This document shows, one piece after another, positions 23,830-32,334 of a stretch of DNA of 64,000 nucleotides (position 1 is the stretch's first letter; every line of letters starts with the position of its first letter). The stretch is from the NCBI GenBank assembly GCA_035570275.1, contig DATMNI010000117.1:28896-92895 (forward strand), given 5' to 3'. The notes beneath the pieces are model-generated. The model had not been told where the DNA came from. It saw only the letters and a program-made list of their open reading frames with translations, and did not search any database. Source of the DNA: DATMNI01 sp035570275. GTDB taxonomy: Bacteria; Acidobacteriota; Terriglobia; Bryobacterales; Bryobacteraceae. Made by a program: the position numbers and the translations under genes.

Positions 23830-25929
23830 TTGACTGAGCTAACGATTAGATCGACGTGGCGCTGCGGGGCTGTCGCTCTGCTTTTCGCCGCCGCCAACGT
23901 CCTGGTGGCGCAACAAGGACTGTTTCCCCCGGATCGTCCACCGAAGGCGGGCCCATTAAGCGGAATACCGCTTTGCACTGCTAATCCCTCGGTCGCGTGC
24001 CTCCCCCTGCCTCCAAATCTCTCGGATTTTGTGGTGAACCAGAAGATGGCGATCGTGCTGGGGAAGGCGCTTTTCTGGGACCAGATGGCCGGCAGCGACG
24101 GCCTGGCGTGCGGCAGCTGCCACTTTCATGCGGGCGCCGACAACCGTGTCCAGAACCAGATCGACCCAGGTTTGCGCAATGTCGACCCGACACTGCAGAA
24201 CATTTTCAGCCTGACGGCTTCGAACAAGAACAAACGGGTCGGTCCGCCTCCAGGGGGCGGTCCTAACTATACGCTCAAGGCTTTGGACTTCCCGTTCCAC
24301 CAGCTTTCCGATCCCACGGACCACAATTCGACGGTCCTGTTCGACAGCAACGATGTGGTTTCGTCGCAGGGCGTCTTCAGTGCCGACTTCGACCACATGA
24401 ACGTGTCGACAAAGAACGCCAAGGTTAAGCTGAAGAAGATCGAAGTCTGCAACTCCGCGATCTCCCCGACCTTCCGCGTGAACGGTATCAACGTCCGGCA
24501 AGTGGAGCCGCGCAACACCCCCACCATGATCAACGCTATCTTCAACTTCCGCAGCTTCTTTGACGGCCGCGCCAACAACAACTTTAATGGCCGGAATCCG
24601 TTCGGGCCGCGCGACCCCACCGCGGGCATTGACCCGCTGAACAGCGTCCTGGTGTCGGACAGGTTCGGCAACCTGTCGCCGATTGTGGTGTCCATGCCGG
24701 ATGCCAGCCTGGCGTCACAGGCGGTTGGCCCTCCGGGCAGCAACCTGGAGATGTCGTGCGGCGGCCGAATGTTCGAGCAGATCGCGCAGAAACTGGCTAC
24801 GGCCAAGCCGCTGGCCTACCAGGACGTGGACCCTACCGACAGCGTGCTCGGACCGTGGGCCACGAAGACTAAGGGCCTGATCGTTACCTACGAGGGCCTG
24901 ATCAAAATGGCGTTCGCGCCGCAGTTCTGGAACTCGACGCAGTTGTCGCCCGACGGCTACCGGCAGGTCGAGAAGAATTTCTCGCTGTTCTTCGGTCTCT
25001 CGATCATGCTCTACGAATCGACGCTGGTCTCCGACAATACGCCGTTCGACCAATATATGAGCGGTAACATCTCGGCCATGACGACGCAGCAGGTCAAAGG
25101 CTTCGAGGTCTTCAACGGCAACGGCGGATGCGTCTTCTGCCATAGTGGCCCGGTATTCTCGGCCGCCACTACGGATCTGCATTTGCTGAACTTGAAGGGC
25201 GCGCAGATCGAGCGCATGCAGATGGGCGACGGAGCGGTGGCGCTGTACGACAGCGGCCACTACAACATCGGCGTCCGCGGGCCTGGGGACGACATCGGAG
25301 TGGGCGGCTTGGACCCGTTTGGCAACCCGCTGAGTTGGACCCGGCAGGCGAAGAATGCAGTCGCTCCCGGCTCCCAGGCGTACAACATCTTCCACGTCCC
25401 GTTCGATGGATTCAACGTGGGCACGTGCAATTTCGAGTCGTTTCCGTGCCTCCCGCTCGCCAACGACACCCGCGACGCGGTGGACGGGAGTTTCAAGGCT
25501 CCAAGTTTGCGCAATGTGGAACTGACGGGACCCTACTTCCATAACGGCGGCCAGGCCACGCTGGAACAGGTGGTGGACTTCTACAATCGCGGCGGCGACG
25601 GCGCCGGCTCATTTGCCACCAATACGACGGGATTCGGAATCAATCCGACCAATCGGCCTCCGGCAATCCAACGGCTGTTCCTTTCGGATACCGATAAGGC
25701 GGCCCTGGTAGCGTTTCTGAAGGCGCTGACCGACGAGCGCGTGCGCTATGAAAAGGCGCCGTTCGACCATCCGGGGCTGACGATTCCGAACGGACAAGTG
25801 GGCGACGCTACGTCAACAAGGATAAACCCCGCGACCGGGTACGCCGTTGACGTCACCATGAAGATTCCGGCCGTCGGCGCGGCCGGGAGAGGGGTTGCCC
25901 TGACACCGTTCAGCGCCGGCTTGCAATAG
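23830..25929 (+). CDS. Di-haem cytochrome c peroxidase-like protein
   Basis: 699 residues; TTG start preceded by AAGGAG. Signal peptide (AVALLFAAANVLVAQQ), then two c-type haem motifs CGSCH (residues 94-98) and CVFCH (434-438), with the C-terminal KAPSLRNVELTGPYFHNG stretch typical of the MauG/bacterial cytochrome c peroxidase family. Periplasmic; would reduce peroxides or oxidise a protein or small molecule partner. About twice the usual 330-residue peroxidase length, with large insertions between the haem motifs. It sits between the lasso loci but on the opposite strand, with no sign of operon linkage. Confidence 0.88.
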   Translation: MTELTIRSTWRCGAVALLFAAANVLVAQQGLFPPDRPPKAGPLSGIPLCTANPSVACLPLPPNLSDFVVNQKMAIVLGKALFWDQMAGSDGLACGSCHFHAGADNRVQNQIDPGLRNVDPTLQNIFSLTASNKNKRVGPPPGGGPNYTLKALDFPFHQLSDPTDHNSTVLFDSNDVVSSQGVFSADFDHMNVSTKNAKVKLKKIEVCNSAISPTFRVNGINVRQVEPRNTPTMINAIFNFRSFFDGRANNNFNGRNPFGPRDPTAGIDPLNSVLVSDRFGNLSPIVVSMPDASLASQAVGPPGSNLEMSCGGRMFEQIAQKLATAKPLAYQDVDPTDSVLGPWATKTKGLIVTYEGLIKMAFAPQFWNSTQLSPDGYRQVEKNFSLFFGLSIMLYESTLVSDNTPFDQYMSGNISAMTTQQVKGFEVFNGNGGCVFCHSGPVFSAATTDLHLLNLKGAQIERMQMGDGAVALYDSGHYNIGVRGPGDDIGVGGLDPFGNPLSWTRQAKNAVAPGSQAYNIFHVPFDGFNVGTCNFESFPCLPLANDTRDAVDGSFKAPSLRNVELTGPYFHNGGQATLEQVVDFYNRGGDGAGSFATNTTGFGINPTNRPPAIQRLFLSDTDKAALVAFLKALTDERVRYEKAPFDHPGLTIPNGQVGDATSTRINPATGYAVDVTMKIPAVGAAGRGVALTPFSAGLQ

Positions 25930-27137
25930 GCCGAGGCAGGACCCAACCCACATCATCATGAAACGGCAAATTGAAGAGGCAAAGGGGCCTTCCGCCCGCG
26001 GCTGGTGGATGCCAAACGGCTCGGCCTGTGCCTGGTTTCGCTTGCCGCATTCCTGGTAACAGCTTCGGGATGAACGCCGGCGGCCGCCGCGGCTCGCGCC
26101 ACGAACGGGCGGCCGGCGTTTTTCGTAAAACCGGGGATGGCAGTCATCCCGGAACAGCTTGACCGACACATCACGTTGACCTGGCAAGTAGCATGCCTCG
26201 AGCGTCCGGCCTTCACAGCTACATCGGCAAGTTGGCACGGGAACAAGGCCGCCGGTGTTAGTGCCCGGCCAGTTTCTTGGGTAAGCCGGGTTCATCGCCG
26301 AGATCCCCGATATCGCCGGTGGGGCTGGGACAAATATCGGCGAGGCTCCGCGAGGCGGAGAAGACGCGGGCGGAGCTGGAAGACATACCGATTTAGCGGT
26401 TTCAACCACAAAGAACGGAAAGACGACATCGCCAACAGCTTCACTGTTCAAAGCCTGGATTGGTGACCTTGGCCGGCGAAGGCAACGCCGGCCAGGAACA
26501 CCGTCAGTACCGATCCGTTCTCATGCACACCCATTGTGTCACGCCTAATGCCAGAGGTTCGCGGGCGCGCCTTCAATTCTGATTTCTGTCTCCTGCTCTG
26601 TCTCCTGCTTCTTCTCCTGACTGCTGTCTCCTGACTCCGCTTCTGATTCCGCACGCAACGACAAGTGCCGGATGCATTCGCCTTCAACGGTTGGCACAAG
26701 AAGGCCCGGACGCTCAACGGAAATAAGCGAACGGGCGGTTTGAGTTCAACCGCGACATGCCGGTTTACGCTAAGGCGGAGTCAAACAATAAACTCGCCAA
26801 TTTGAGTCAAGCGTAAGGTGGAAGATCGGTTTGGAGCGTGGGGCTGGAAGACGAACCTGTCAGCCGCGGCAGTGGCAGGAGCGGCGACAGCACCCAAGGA
26901 GGGCTGCGAACCTGCCGTGCTTCATCAACTGATCGACGGTTTTCGCAACCGCGACCTCCGCCAGCAGCGGATCCGTTGGCCGTGCCGCAGGTCCAATACT
27001 CCCACCAGATGGCCTCGGACCGTCTCCAGCAGAATCGGGACGAGGTGCAACGAGTGGTGGAAGTACCTGGTTTCCGGGTGTACTGCTCCAGACGATCGCC
27101 GAAGCAGCTTCCAGGCCCAGAGGCGCACGGCCAAGGG
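25930..27137. other. 1.2-kb non-coding spacer
   Basis: No convincing gene. At 25958-26071 a short frame from an ATG plus a shifted frame (VDAKRLGLCLVSLAAFLVTASG then stop) reads like a small membrane-anchored peptide with one frameshift. A terminator-like hairpin follows at 26073-26123. Around 26578-26645 is a run of CTCCTG-type short repeats. The long plus-strand frame from 26838 is the antisense shadow of the hydrolase gene. Confidence 0.4.
26073..26123 (+). terminator. Rho-independent terminator
   Basis: AACGCCGGCGGCCGCC pairs with GGGCGGCCGGCGTT across an 18-base loop and is followed by TTTTT, reading on the plus strand 144 bases downstream of the peroxidase gene. Confidence 0.7.
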
Positions 27138-28037
27138 CTACCGGACGCCGATTTTCGCCTTCAGAATCGGATCGATTCGCTTCAGCCCCAGGTGAGTCGC
27201 CAGGAATCGCGCTCGGTCGCTGATTGCGGCGATGTCCACAACGTCATGCGCCGTGTCGTACCACTTCAGCGTTTTGGGCTCGCTTGCCGCGTCGAACAGG
27301 GTCTGCGCCTGAGCGTCTGTTACACCCGGATCGAGGTGCGCCGACTGAAACAGCAGCGCGATAGACGCGAGAGATCCCACGTAGTGGATTGCATCCAGCG
27401 GTTCGATGAAGCTCAGGGCAGAATCGAGCCCCGGTCCCAGCCGCTTGCGGATGTCCGCTGCGAAGGGGATTGGCGCAGTCCGAAGATGTACGCTCATGCC
27501 GGGGAGTCCCACTTCGAATACCGCGGCCTTGAAACGGCGGTCCGACGAGACGGCGTCGATGCCCATCATCGCGCCATAACTGTGGCCGGCGAAGCCCAGC
27601 CGTTGCGGGTCGACGTCGCTTCTTTGCAGCAGCAGGTCGACGCCGCGTCGAATACTGACCACCGCGTTGATCATCGGCCCGCGCCAGGTCTCGGCCGCCG
27701 GCTGGTCCCAATTTGGGCCGATGGGATTGATCAGCAGGGAGACGGCTCCGGCCTGCGCCAGCAACATGGCATCCGGGAGTTGTTGGAAGACTCCGCTGGA
27801 ATGCACCCAGACGATCGCGCCGGTTTTGGTCCTGCCCGGAGGCGGTGTGACCAGCAGGCCGTCGGCCCTCACAGACGGCGTTACCGCGAAATTCAGAAGT
27901 GCGACGCGGGTGCCTTTGAGAACGGAGATTTCATGCTCGTGCGGATCTAGCGGAAGGGTGCGGTCGTAGTCGAAGGGCGTGAAATCCGCCGCGAACAGGT
28001 TGACGGCGAGAACGCCATAGAGCGCAATGAGTCTCAT
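27138..28037 (-). CDS. Secreted alpha/beta hydrolase (dienelactone-hydrolase-like)
   Basis: 299 residues from the ATG at 28037; the frame continues upstream only through the kinase relic. Signal peptide (RLIALYGVLAVNLFAA), nucleophile elbow GFAGHSYGAMMG (Ser about residue 158), and a late Asp/His pair plausible at HLDPGVTD and YDTAHDVVD. Exported serine hydrolase acting on an ester or peptide. It directly follows the broken kinase of lasso locus 2 on the same strand; some lasso systems use an alpha/beta-hydrolase isopeptidase, but those are larger prolyl-oligopeptidase-type proteins, so that role is only a weak possibility. Confidence 0.8.
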   Translation of the reverse strand: MRLIALYGVLAVNLFAADFTPFDYDRTLPLDPHEHEISVLKGTRVALLNFAVTPSVRADGLLVTPPPGRTKTGAIVWVHSSGVFQQLPDAMLLAQAGAVSLLINPIGPNWDQPAAETWRGPMINAVVSIRRGVDLLLQRSDVDPQRLGFAGHSYGAMMGIDAVSSDRRFKAAVFEVGLPGMSVHLRTAPIPFAADIRKRLGPGLDSALSFIEPLDAIHYVGSLASIALLFQSAHLDPGVTDAQAQTLFDAASEPKTLKWYDTAHDVVDIAAISDRARFLATHLGLKRIDPILKAKIGVR

Positions 28038-28084
28038 GTGGGGCAGGATGGCATCCTGCGCGCCGGTTGGCAACCGGCGCAGAC

Positions 28085-28625
28085 TTTTAGGACATCGGAC
28101 GAAAAAAGCCGCTGCCGCGGTCGTCCAGCGCAGCCACATCTTCGGCGGGCACGGCATAACCTTGCTGTGCCAGGGCCACGGCCGTAGTCGATTTGCCAGC
28201 CCCCTGCGGCCCGCAGAAAGCGACCGCGCGGCCGCCAATGACCACGGTGCTGGCATGCGGACAAACCATACGCGAACGCACTGTACGAAACCCATGACAG
28301 GGCCGAAGAGATAAGGGCAGGTATCCTCGAGAGTCAGGCTTGGCGCGGGGCCGCAACCACGCGGCTCGCCTCCGGACTCACGAGAAACTCGGCCCCGTCG
28401 TAAGCGGAGTGATGGCCGGCATCCACGCGCCGGACCTCCATGGATTCGCGGCGAAGACAAGCTGCCCGGAACCGCGCCAGATAGGGGGATTCTCGAGCCT
28501 CACATGGATATCGGCGCCAAAGGCAGCCATCGCCTGCAGGCCGGGGAGCGAACTGTTCGATTCGACTCGACAGCCGTACAGCAGGTATCTATCCTAGAGT
28601 CTGGTGCGCTGAAGTTGGCATCGAT
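28085..28625 (-). pseudogene. Broken HPr-kinase-like kinase of lasso locus 2
   Basis: Matches the intact kinase at 19421-20404 in pieces spread over frames: YLLYGCRVESNSSLPGLQ near 28575, then AEFLVSPEASRVVA in another frame, then HASTVVIGGRAVAFCGPQGAGKST and VPAEDVAALDDRGSGFF in a third. It stops there, missing about 140 C-terminal residues. Several frameshifts make a functional product impossible although the Walker A segment is preserved. Confidence 0.88.
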
Positions 28626-28633
28626 GGCGCCGC

Positions 28634-28834
28634 CTAGGACATATTTCGCCCCGATGAACAAGAGCTCCCTTTACTGCCAATACAGTCGGGGACCTTGCCT
28701 GCCGAATTGGTCTGGGTCAGATGTGCAACATTTCCGAACACGCGAAACTCGGGCGAGTTATAGGCAGCGCGGACATCGGGGCGATCTTCGTTAAGCGTTT
28801 GATCTTCGTTAAGCGTTTGATCTTCTTTAAGCAT
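28634..28834 (-). CDS. Lasso peptide precursor 2, two tail cysteines
   Basis: 66 residues from the ATG at 28834 (AGGAG upstream). Leader positions equal those of precursor 1: Y25, P28, F30, G34 and Thr 40 at -2 (LTQ). Predicted core starts at T42: ring TNSAGKVPD closing on Asp 9, tail CIGSKGSSCSSGRNMS. The two Cys (core 10 and 18) both lie in the tail, so a tail-internal disulfide as in class IV lassos (LP2006 type) is possible. The C-terminal Ser resembles the phosphorylated residue of paeninodin. The leader start is built of repeated EDQTLN units. Confidence 0.85.
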   Translation of the reverse strand: MLKEDQTLNEDQTLNEDRPDVRAAYNSPEFRVFGNVAHLTQTNSAGKVPDCIGSKGSSCSSGRNMS

Positions 28835-28836
28835 TT
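28783..28836. repeat. In-frame 18-bp repeat in precursor 2 leader
   Basis: Three 18-bp units (GATCTTCGTTAAGCGTTT and variants) encoding a six-residue leader repeat. The first unit begins just inside the leader and the third contains the start codon. Confidence 0.95.
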
Positions 28837-30641
28837 GATTTCTCCTTAGTTTCAAGCCAGCCATTGAGCGAAATTACCCTGGTGTCTACCCAGAGCCGCT
28901 CCACGGAAGCTGCACGAGTGAGCACAGGAATTGCGCGAGAGTCAACGAAATCATATAAGCGTCCCTGCGGCTGGATGCGCTGGGCGAGCCCGAGCCCATG
29001 CCGTTGGAATGCCGCCTGGAAGGGGTCGCCTCGCAAGGGGGTCTTCGGCCGTGTCCGCACGGGCTCCGGCAACAAGCCCCGCAGCGCCAGGCGCAGGAGG
29101 TACTTGTCCACCGAATAGGGCAATTCCGGTATGGCCATGAGATATCTCACCAGCCGCATATCAAAGAATGGATGGCGTTGATCGACAGCAGCGTCCACGC
29201 GCGCGGCATCGTGCGCCTCGAAATGAGCCTGCCAGGAGGCCGAGCGCAAACTCGTTCGCGCCGCGGGGCGAAGCTCGTTGATCGGATCTGTGAGGCCATA
29301 GGCAGCGGCCCGCTCGACAAGACGGCAACGACGGACAAAGTCGGCGTTTAACCAGGCTGGCAACTCCATCTGGCGCGGTGACCGGCGCCCGAGGACATGC
29401 AGCAGAGTCGAGCGCAGCCGGATTTTGGGCACGCTCCGGAATTCCCACATATAACGGGTGAGGTGGAGAGCTGTGTGAATCGGCGGGATCGCTTGGACGG
29501 CCTTCCAGCTCAGCAGGGGTGAAACACACAGGAGCGGGTCGGCCCCAAGTCCGGTAAGCATCACGGGTGTTTTCGCTGCCACACGCTTGCAGTTATTGGG
29601 CTGCCAGAGCGGAGCGTGGCAAGGTTCCGGTGTGCCGAAGCTCCCGTTACCATCGTATGGCCGGTCGCCATCGACCGGTGTGAAATCGATGGGAATGCCC
29701 AGCGATCCGGCGACGAGGCCGGCGAAGTGGCGTTCGTCGTCGGGTATGAGCCAATCGTAAACCAGCGTCTGCGCATGGATCTCGGTTTCGGGCCGGGCCT
29801 TCCGTGCGAAGGCGGCTATAGCCGGGGAGTCAAGACCGCCGCTCATCCACACCGCGGCGCGTTTGGTCCTAAGGCGGTCGGCGGTGGCGGTTTCGAGCAA
29901 GGACCGGAAGTGCTCCACATAATCGTGGGTGCGGCGGTACCGGATGCGCTCGACTTCGGGAAGCGTCCAGTGGCGGCGCACCGAGACCCCGTCAACCGTT
30001 GCGACCAGGGTATGGGCCGGCGGCAAACGGTGGATATCGGCAAACGTGGTGGTCGCCATGTCCTGATTGAAATCAAACAGCAGGAAATCGGCGATGGCGA
30101 GTTCATTCAACTGGCCGGAGACGGCGGGGTGCAACCGGATGCAGTTCAGAGTGTTGCTGAATATGAAAGTGCCGGCGATGTGGGCGTAGTAGAACGGTTT
30201 AATGCCGAAATGGTCGCGGGCGCAGAAGAGCTTGCGGGAGCGCGCGTCCCAGATGGCGAAGGCGAAATCGCCAAGAAGATGGTCGACACAGGCTTCACCC
30301 CAGCGCGCATAGGCATGGAGGATGAGTTCGCAATCGGGGCGCGCCAGGGCCGACGGCGCCAGTCCCAACTCGCGGGCCAGATCTTCGCGGGCGTCGATGC
30401 GGGCGTCCGCGGTGATCCATACCTGCGCATCCACGCCCTGCCCATTCAGGGAAGCGGGCTGGCGCTCGGATTCGGCTTCGAAAGTGGTCTTGTGCAGGGC
30501 ATGTCCCAAAGCCGCGGATCCGCCAGTCCAGACGTGCCGGCCATCCGGGCCGCGGAAGGCGAGCGAGGCCGTCATGGATTCGATGAGGCCGCGATCCGCC
30601 GGCCTGCCGTCAAAATGAATGATACCGGCAATGCCGCTCAT
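28827..30641 (-). CDS. Lasso cyclase 2 (asparagine-synthetase-like)
   Basis: 604 residues from the ATG at 30641, which overlaps the peptidase stop as ATGA; the frame upstream to 30713 is not part of the protein. Begins MSGIAGIIHFDGRPADR (Ser instead of the glutaminase Cys) and has the ATP loop VWMSGGLDSPAIAAF. Very similar to cyclase 1 throughout but lacks the 15-bp repeat insertion. Expected to adenylate Asp 9 of precursor 2, whose gene overlaps its 3' end by 8 bases. Confidence 0.9.
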   Translation of the reverse strand: MSGIAGIIHFDGRPADRGLIESMTASLAFRGPDGRHVWTGGSAALGHALHKTTFEAESERQPASLNGQGVDAQVWITADARIDAREDLARELGLAPSALARPDCELILHAYARWGEACVDHLLGDFAFAIWDARSRKLFCARDHFGIKPFYYAHIAGTFIFSNTLNCIRLHPAVSGQLNELAIADFLLFDFNQDMATTTFADIHRLPPAHTLVATVDGVSVRRHWTLPEVERIRYRRTHDYVEHFRSLLETATADRLRTKRAAVWMSGGLDSPAIAAFARKARPETEIHAQTLVYDWLIPDDERHFAGLVAGSLGIPIDFTPVDGDRPYDGNGSFGTPEPCHAPLWQPNNCKRVAAKTPVMLTGLGADPLLCVSPLLSWKAVQAIPPIHTALHLTRYMWEFRSVPKIRLRSTLLHVLGRRSPRQMELPAWLNADFVRRCRLVERAAAYGLTDPINELRPAARTSLRSASWQAHFEAHDAARVDAAVDQRHPFFDMRLVRYLMAIPELPYSVDKYLLRLALRGLLPEPVRTRPKTPLRGDPFQAAFQRHGLGLAQRIQPQGRLYDFVDSRAIPVLTRAASVERLWVDTRVISLNGWLETKEKSNA

Positions 30642-31051
30642 ATTCCGGAGCTCCTGGCCAGCAGCGGAACGTACCGGGTATTCGAACCGCCAACCAGGAT
30701 GGCGCCGCGGCATTCGAGCCAGGCATGGGCCGCCAGACCCTCTTCAACCGATGGGGCCACGCCGATATGGAGATTGGAGGCGTGCCCGTGACGGGCGAAG
30801 AGGCGCTGCGCCGCCAGGGCACGAACTAAACACGTGGAATCCGGCACCACGGCGGCGGCGGCGAGAACCGCCCAGGTCAGGCGATCCGTATCCGCTGCAT
30901 GACGGGCCGCCACTCTCGGAGTGAGCCTCAAGAAGCGGAATGGCACCAGCCAGAGCGCCAAACGGATGACGGAGACGCAAACCAGTGCTTCGGCGAGCAC
31001 CAGCCGGTCGCCCCAGCTCAGGCGGATGAGTTTACGAAGCCAGCGGATCAC
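30638..31051 (-). CDS. Intact lasso leader peptidase (B2, transglutaminase-like)
   Basis: 137 residues. Catalytic Cys in VVPDSTCLVRALAAQRLF (about residue 74) and His in GLAAHAWLECRG (about 110), the transglutaminase-like pair that removes the lasso leader in cooperation with the RRE protein. N-terminal hydrophobic stretch (LALWLVPFRFLRL) is typical of this family. Overlaps the RRE gene by 20 bases and the cyclase by 4. It is the only intact B2 in the window, so it is the likely peptidase for both precursors. Confidence 0.92.
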   Translation of the reverse strand: MIRWLRKLIRLSWGDRLVLAEALVCVSVIRLALWLVPFRFLRLTPRVAARHAADTDRLTWAVLAAAAVVPDSTCLVRALAAQRLFARHGHASNLHIGVAPSVEEGLAAHAWLECRGAILVGGSNTRYVPLLARSSGI

Positions 31052-31319
31052 GGATTCCTACCAGCCTTTCGGCCGAGAGTCTGGAGAGGAGGTCGAAGAG
31101 ATCCTGCTCGCAGCGCTCGGGCGTGACGTCATATTGGGCCAGAACCGCGTCTCGAATGTCGCGCACGGGCTTGGCGTCGGTCATGGACTTCCAGATGAAC
31201 GAGCCCAGTGGATTCAGACCGAAATAGACACCGGCGTTCAGGCCTAAAATGACATGCTCGTCTCCGAGTTGGCAGGAGACCTGATCGGGTTGCACGTAAA
31301 CTATGCTATCGAGATTCAT
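31032..31319 (-). CDS. Lasso RRE protein 2 (PqqD-like, B1)
   Basis: 95 residues, same length as and strongly similar to the RRE protein of locus 1 (shared DEHVILGLNAGVYFGLNPLG and TPERCE-DLFDLLSRLSAE). Because leaders 1 and 2 share the recognition residues, either RRE could plausibly serve both. First gene of locus 2; upstream bases differ from locus 1 and do not carry its palindromic promoter. Confidence 0.92.
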   Translation of the reverse strand: MNLDSIVYVQPDQVSCQLGDEHVILGLNAGVYFGLNPLGSFIWKSMTDAKPVRDIRDAVLAQYDVTPERCEQDLFDLLSRLSAERLVGIRDPLAS

Positions 31320-31755
31320 TGTAATGAATCTATGATACTTTTGTAACGGGGGCCCCTATTAACGGGTGTTTTCCGCATATTTCCTACGTAAAGTTCCCGG
31401 TTCGCTTAGTGGTAAGTACTTACCTCAGCCACGTACGCCGTTTCCAAGTCGATAGGCCTGTTACTTAGGAGATAGGTCTGGTACTTCGAGAAGACGGCTT
31501 GAGAAGCCGAGACTTCGCACAGCCCTTCCGCGGAGGGATCGGTGCGAGTCGACGGCTAGCGGGGGCACCCGTGCCGGTCTGAGTCTGCTCAACCGTCCTG
31601 GCCGTTAGCCGGCGAATGAAGTGCGCGTTCCCGGTTTCACAGCGCGGGGATTGAAATCACGGGCGAGAGGGATTGGGATGTGGGAAATGAGCGAAGGCAG
31701 GCGCCGTGCGATGCGCAAGAATTGCGTAACGATACAGCGGACGGGGCGTAGTGGT
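31320..31755. other. Spacer with palindrome and potential structured RNA
   Basis: No gene. Holds a 14-bp perfect palindrome (GGTAAGTACTTACC, 31412-31425). From about 31496 to 31640 several hairpins can form: GGCTT-gag-AAGCC, then GAC(t)TCGCAC paired with GTGCGAGTC around an inner CCCTTCC/GGAGGG stem, GGCAC-cc-GTGCC, and a long-range CGGCTAGCGG with CCGTTAGCCGG (one GU wobble). Could be a structured RNA or a mobile-element end; not identified. The locus 2 promoter must lie near 31330-31375; only weak boxes were seen. Confidence 0.4.
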
Positions 31756-32331
31756 TCATGACCCGGCAGGCTCGTCCCGTGCAGTTGCCGCCTTTGTGAG
31801 CAAGGCAGGAGCGGGTGCGGCGGACGGCAAATAAGTGGGGGATACTGAATTGCTACCGGCCAACCCATACAGCGCGAGGGCCACCAGGATGGCGAAGCCG
31901 TCGTCGCGCACGTCGTACCACTCCATGGGGTTGCGATAGATGAGGTGCTGCAGGTACTCCAGAGACAGTCCCAGGAGAAACGCGGCGGCCACGCTGCGGA
32001 TTTCCCGGTGGGGTTTCCGGGAACCCAGCATCAGCAGGAACGCCGCACCCCCAAAAGCCAGCCAGTGGATTTGGCGGTGCAGGTTCACAACCGGCCCGGG
32101 ACTGGCAGGCTGCAAAGACCCGGCGGCCACGGGCACTCTGGCCGGCTGCACGGACCCGAAGGCCACGTGCAGCCGGGAGCGCCGCATGATCCCGGCCACT
32201 TCGAGCAGCCTGTGAGGCTGCAAAGACCCTACGACCACGAGCAGGAGCCATGCCCAAGTGATGCGGCGGATGATCCGCCGGTGGTTCAACGAGTGCTTCA
32301 AAATGCCGCCGATGTCGATTCCCCAGGGCAT
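31756..32331 (-). CDS. VanZ-like membrane protein with repeat insertion
   Basis: 191 residues. Membrane helices near 22-38 (ITWAWLLLVVVGS), 90-105 (IHWLAFGGAAFLLML), 110-125 and 145-160 with the VanZ-type YLQHLIYRNPMEWYDVRDDGF stretch containing conserved Asp residues. After the first helix, a 12-residue repeat (GSLQPHRLLEVA / GIMRRSRLHVAF / GSVQPARVPVAA / GSLQPAS) is inserted in the periplasmic loop. VanZ-like genes commonly close exopolysaccharide clusters in this phylum; the molecular role is unknown. Confidence 0.75.
   Translation of the reverse strand: MPWGIDIGGILKHSLNHRRIIRRITWAWLLLVVVGSLQPHRLLEVAGIMRRSRLHVAFGSVQPARVPVAAGSLQPASPGPVVNLHRQIHWLAFGGAAFLLMLGSRKPHREIRSVAAAFLLGLSLEYLQHLIYRNPMEWYDVRDDGFAILVALALYGLAGSNSVSPTYLPSAAPAPALLTKAATARDEPAGS
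32108..32251. repeat. In-frame 36-bp repeat in VanZ-like gene
   Basis: GGCTGCAAAGACCC-type units start at 32108, 32144 and 32216, spacing 36 and 72 bases, giving about four degenerate units in frame. Confidence 0.8.
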
Positions 32332-32334
32332 GGC

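Noticed and set aside
26838..27950. 370-codon plus-strand open frame between the lasso loci
   Set aside because: Mostly opposite the alpha/beta hydrolase; the part outside it has no protein-like features.
29616..30791. 391-codon plus-strand open frame
   Set aside because: Antisense to lasso cyclase 2 and its peptidase.
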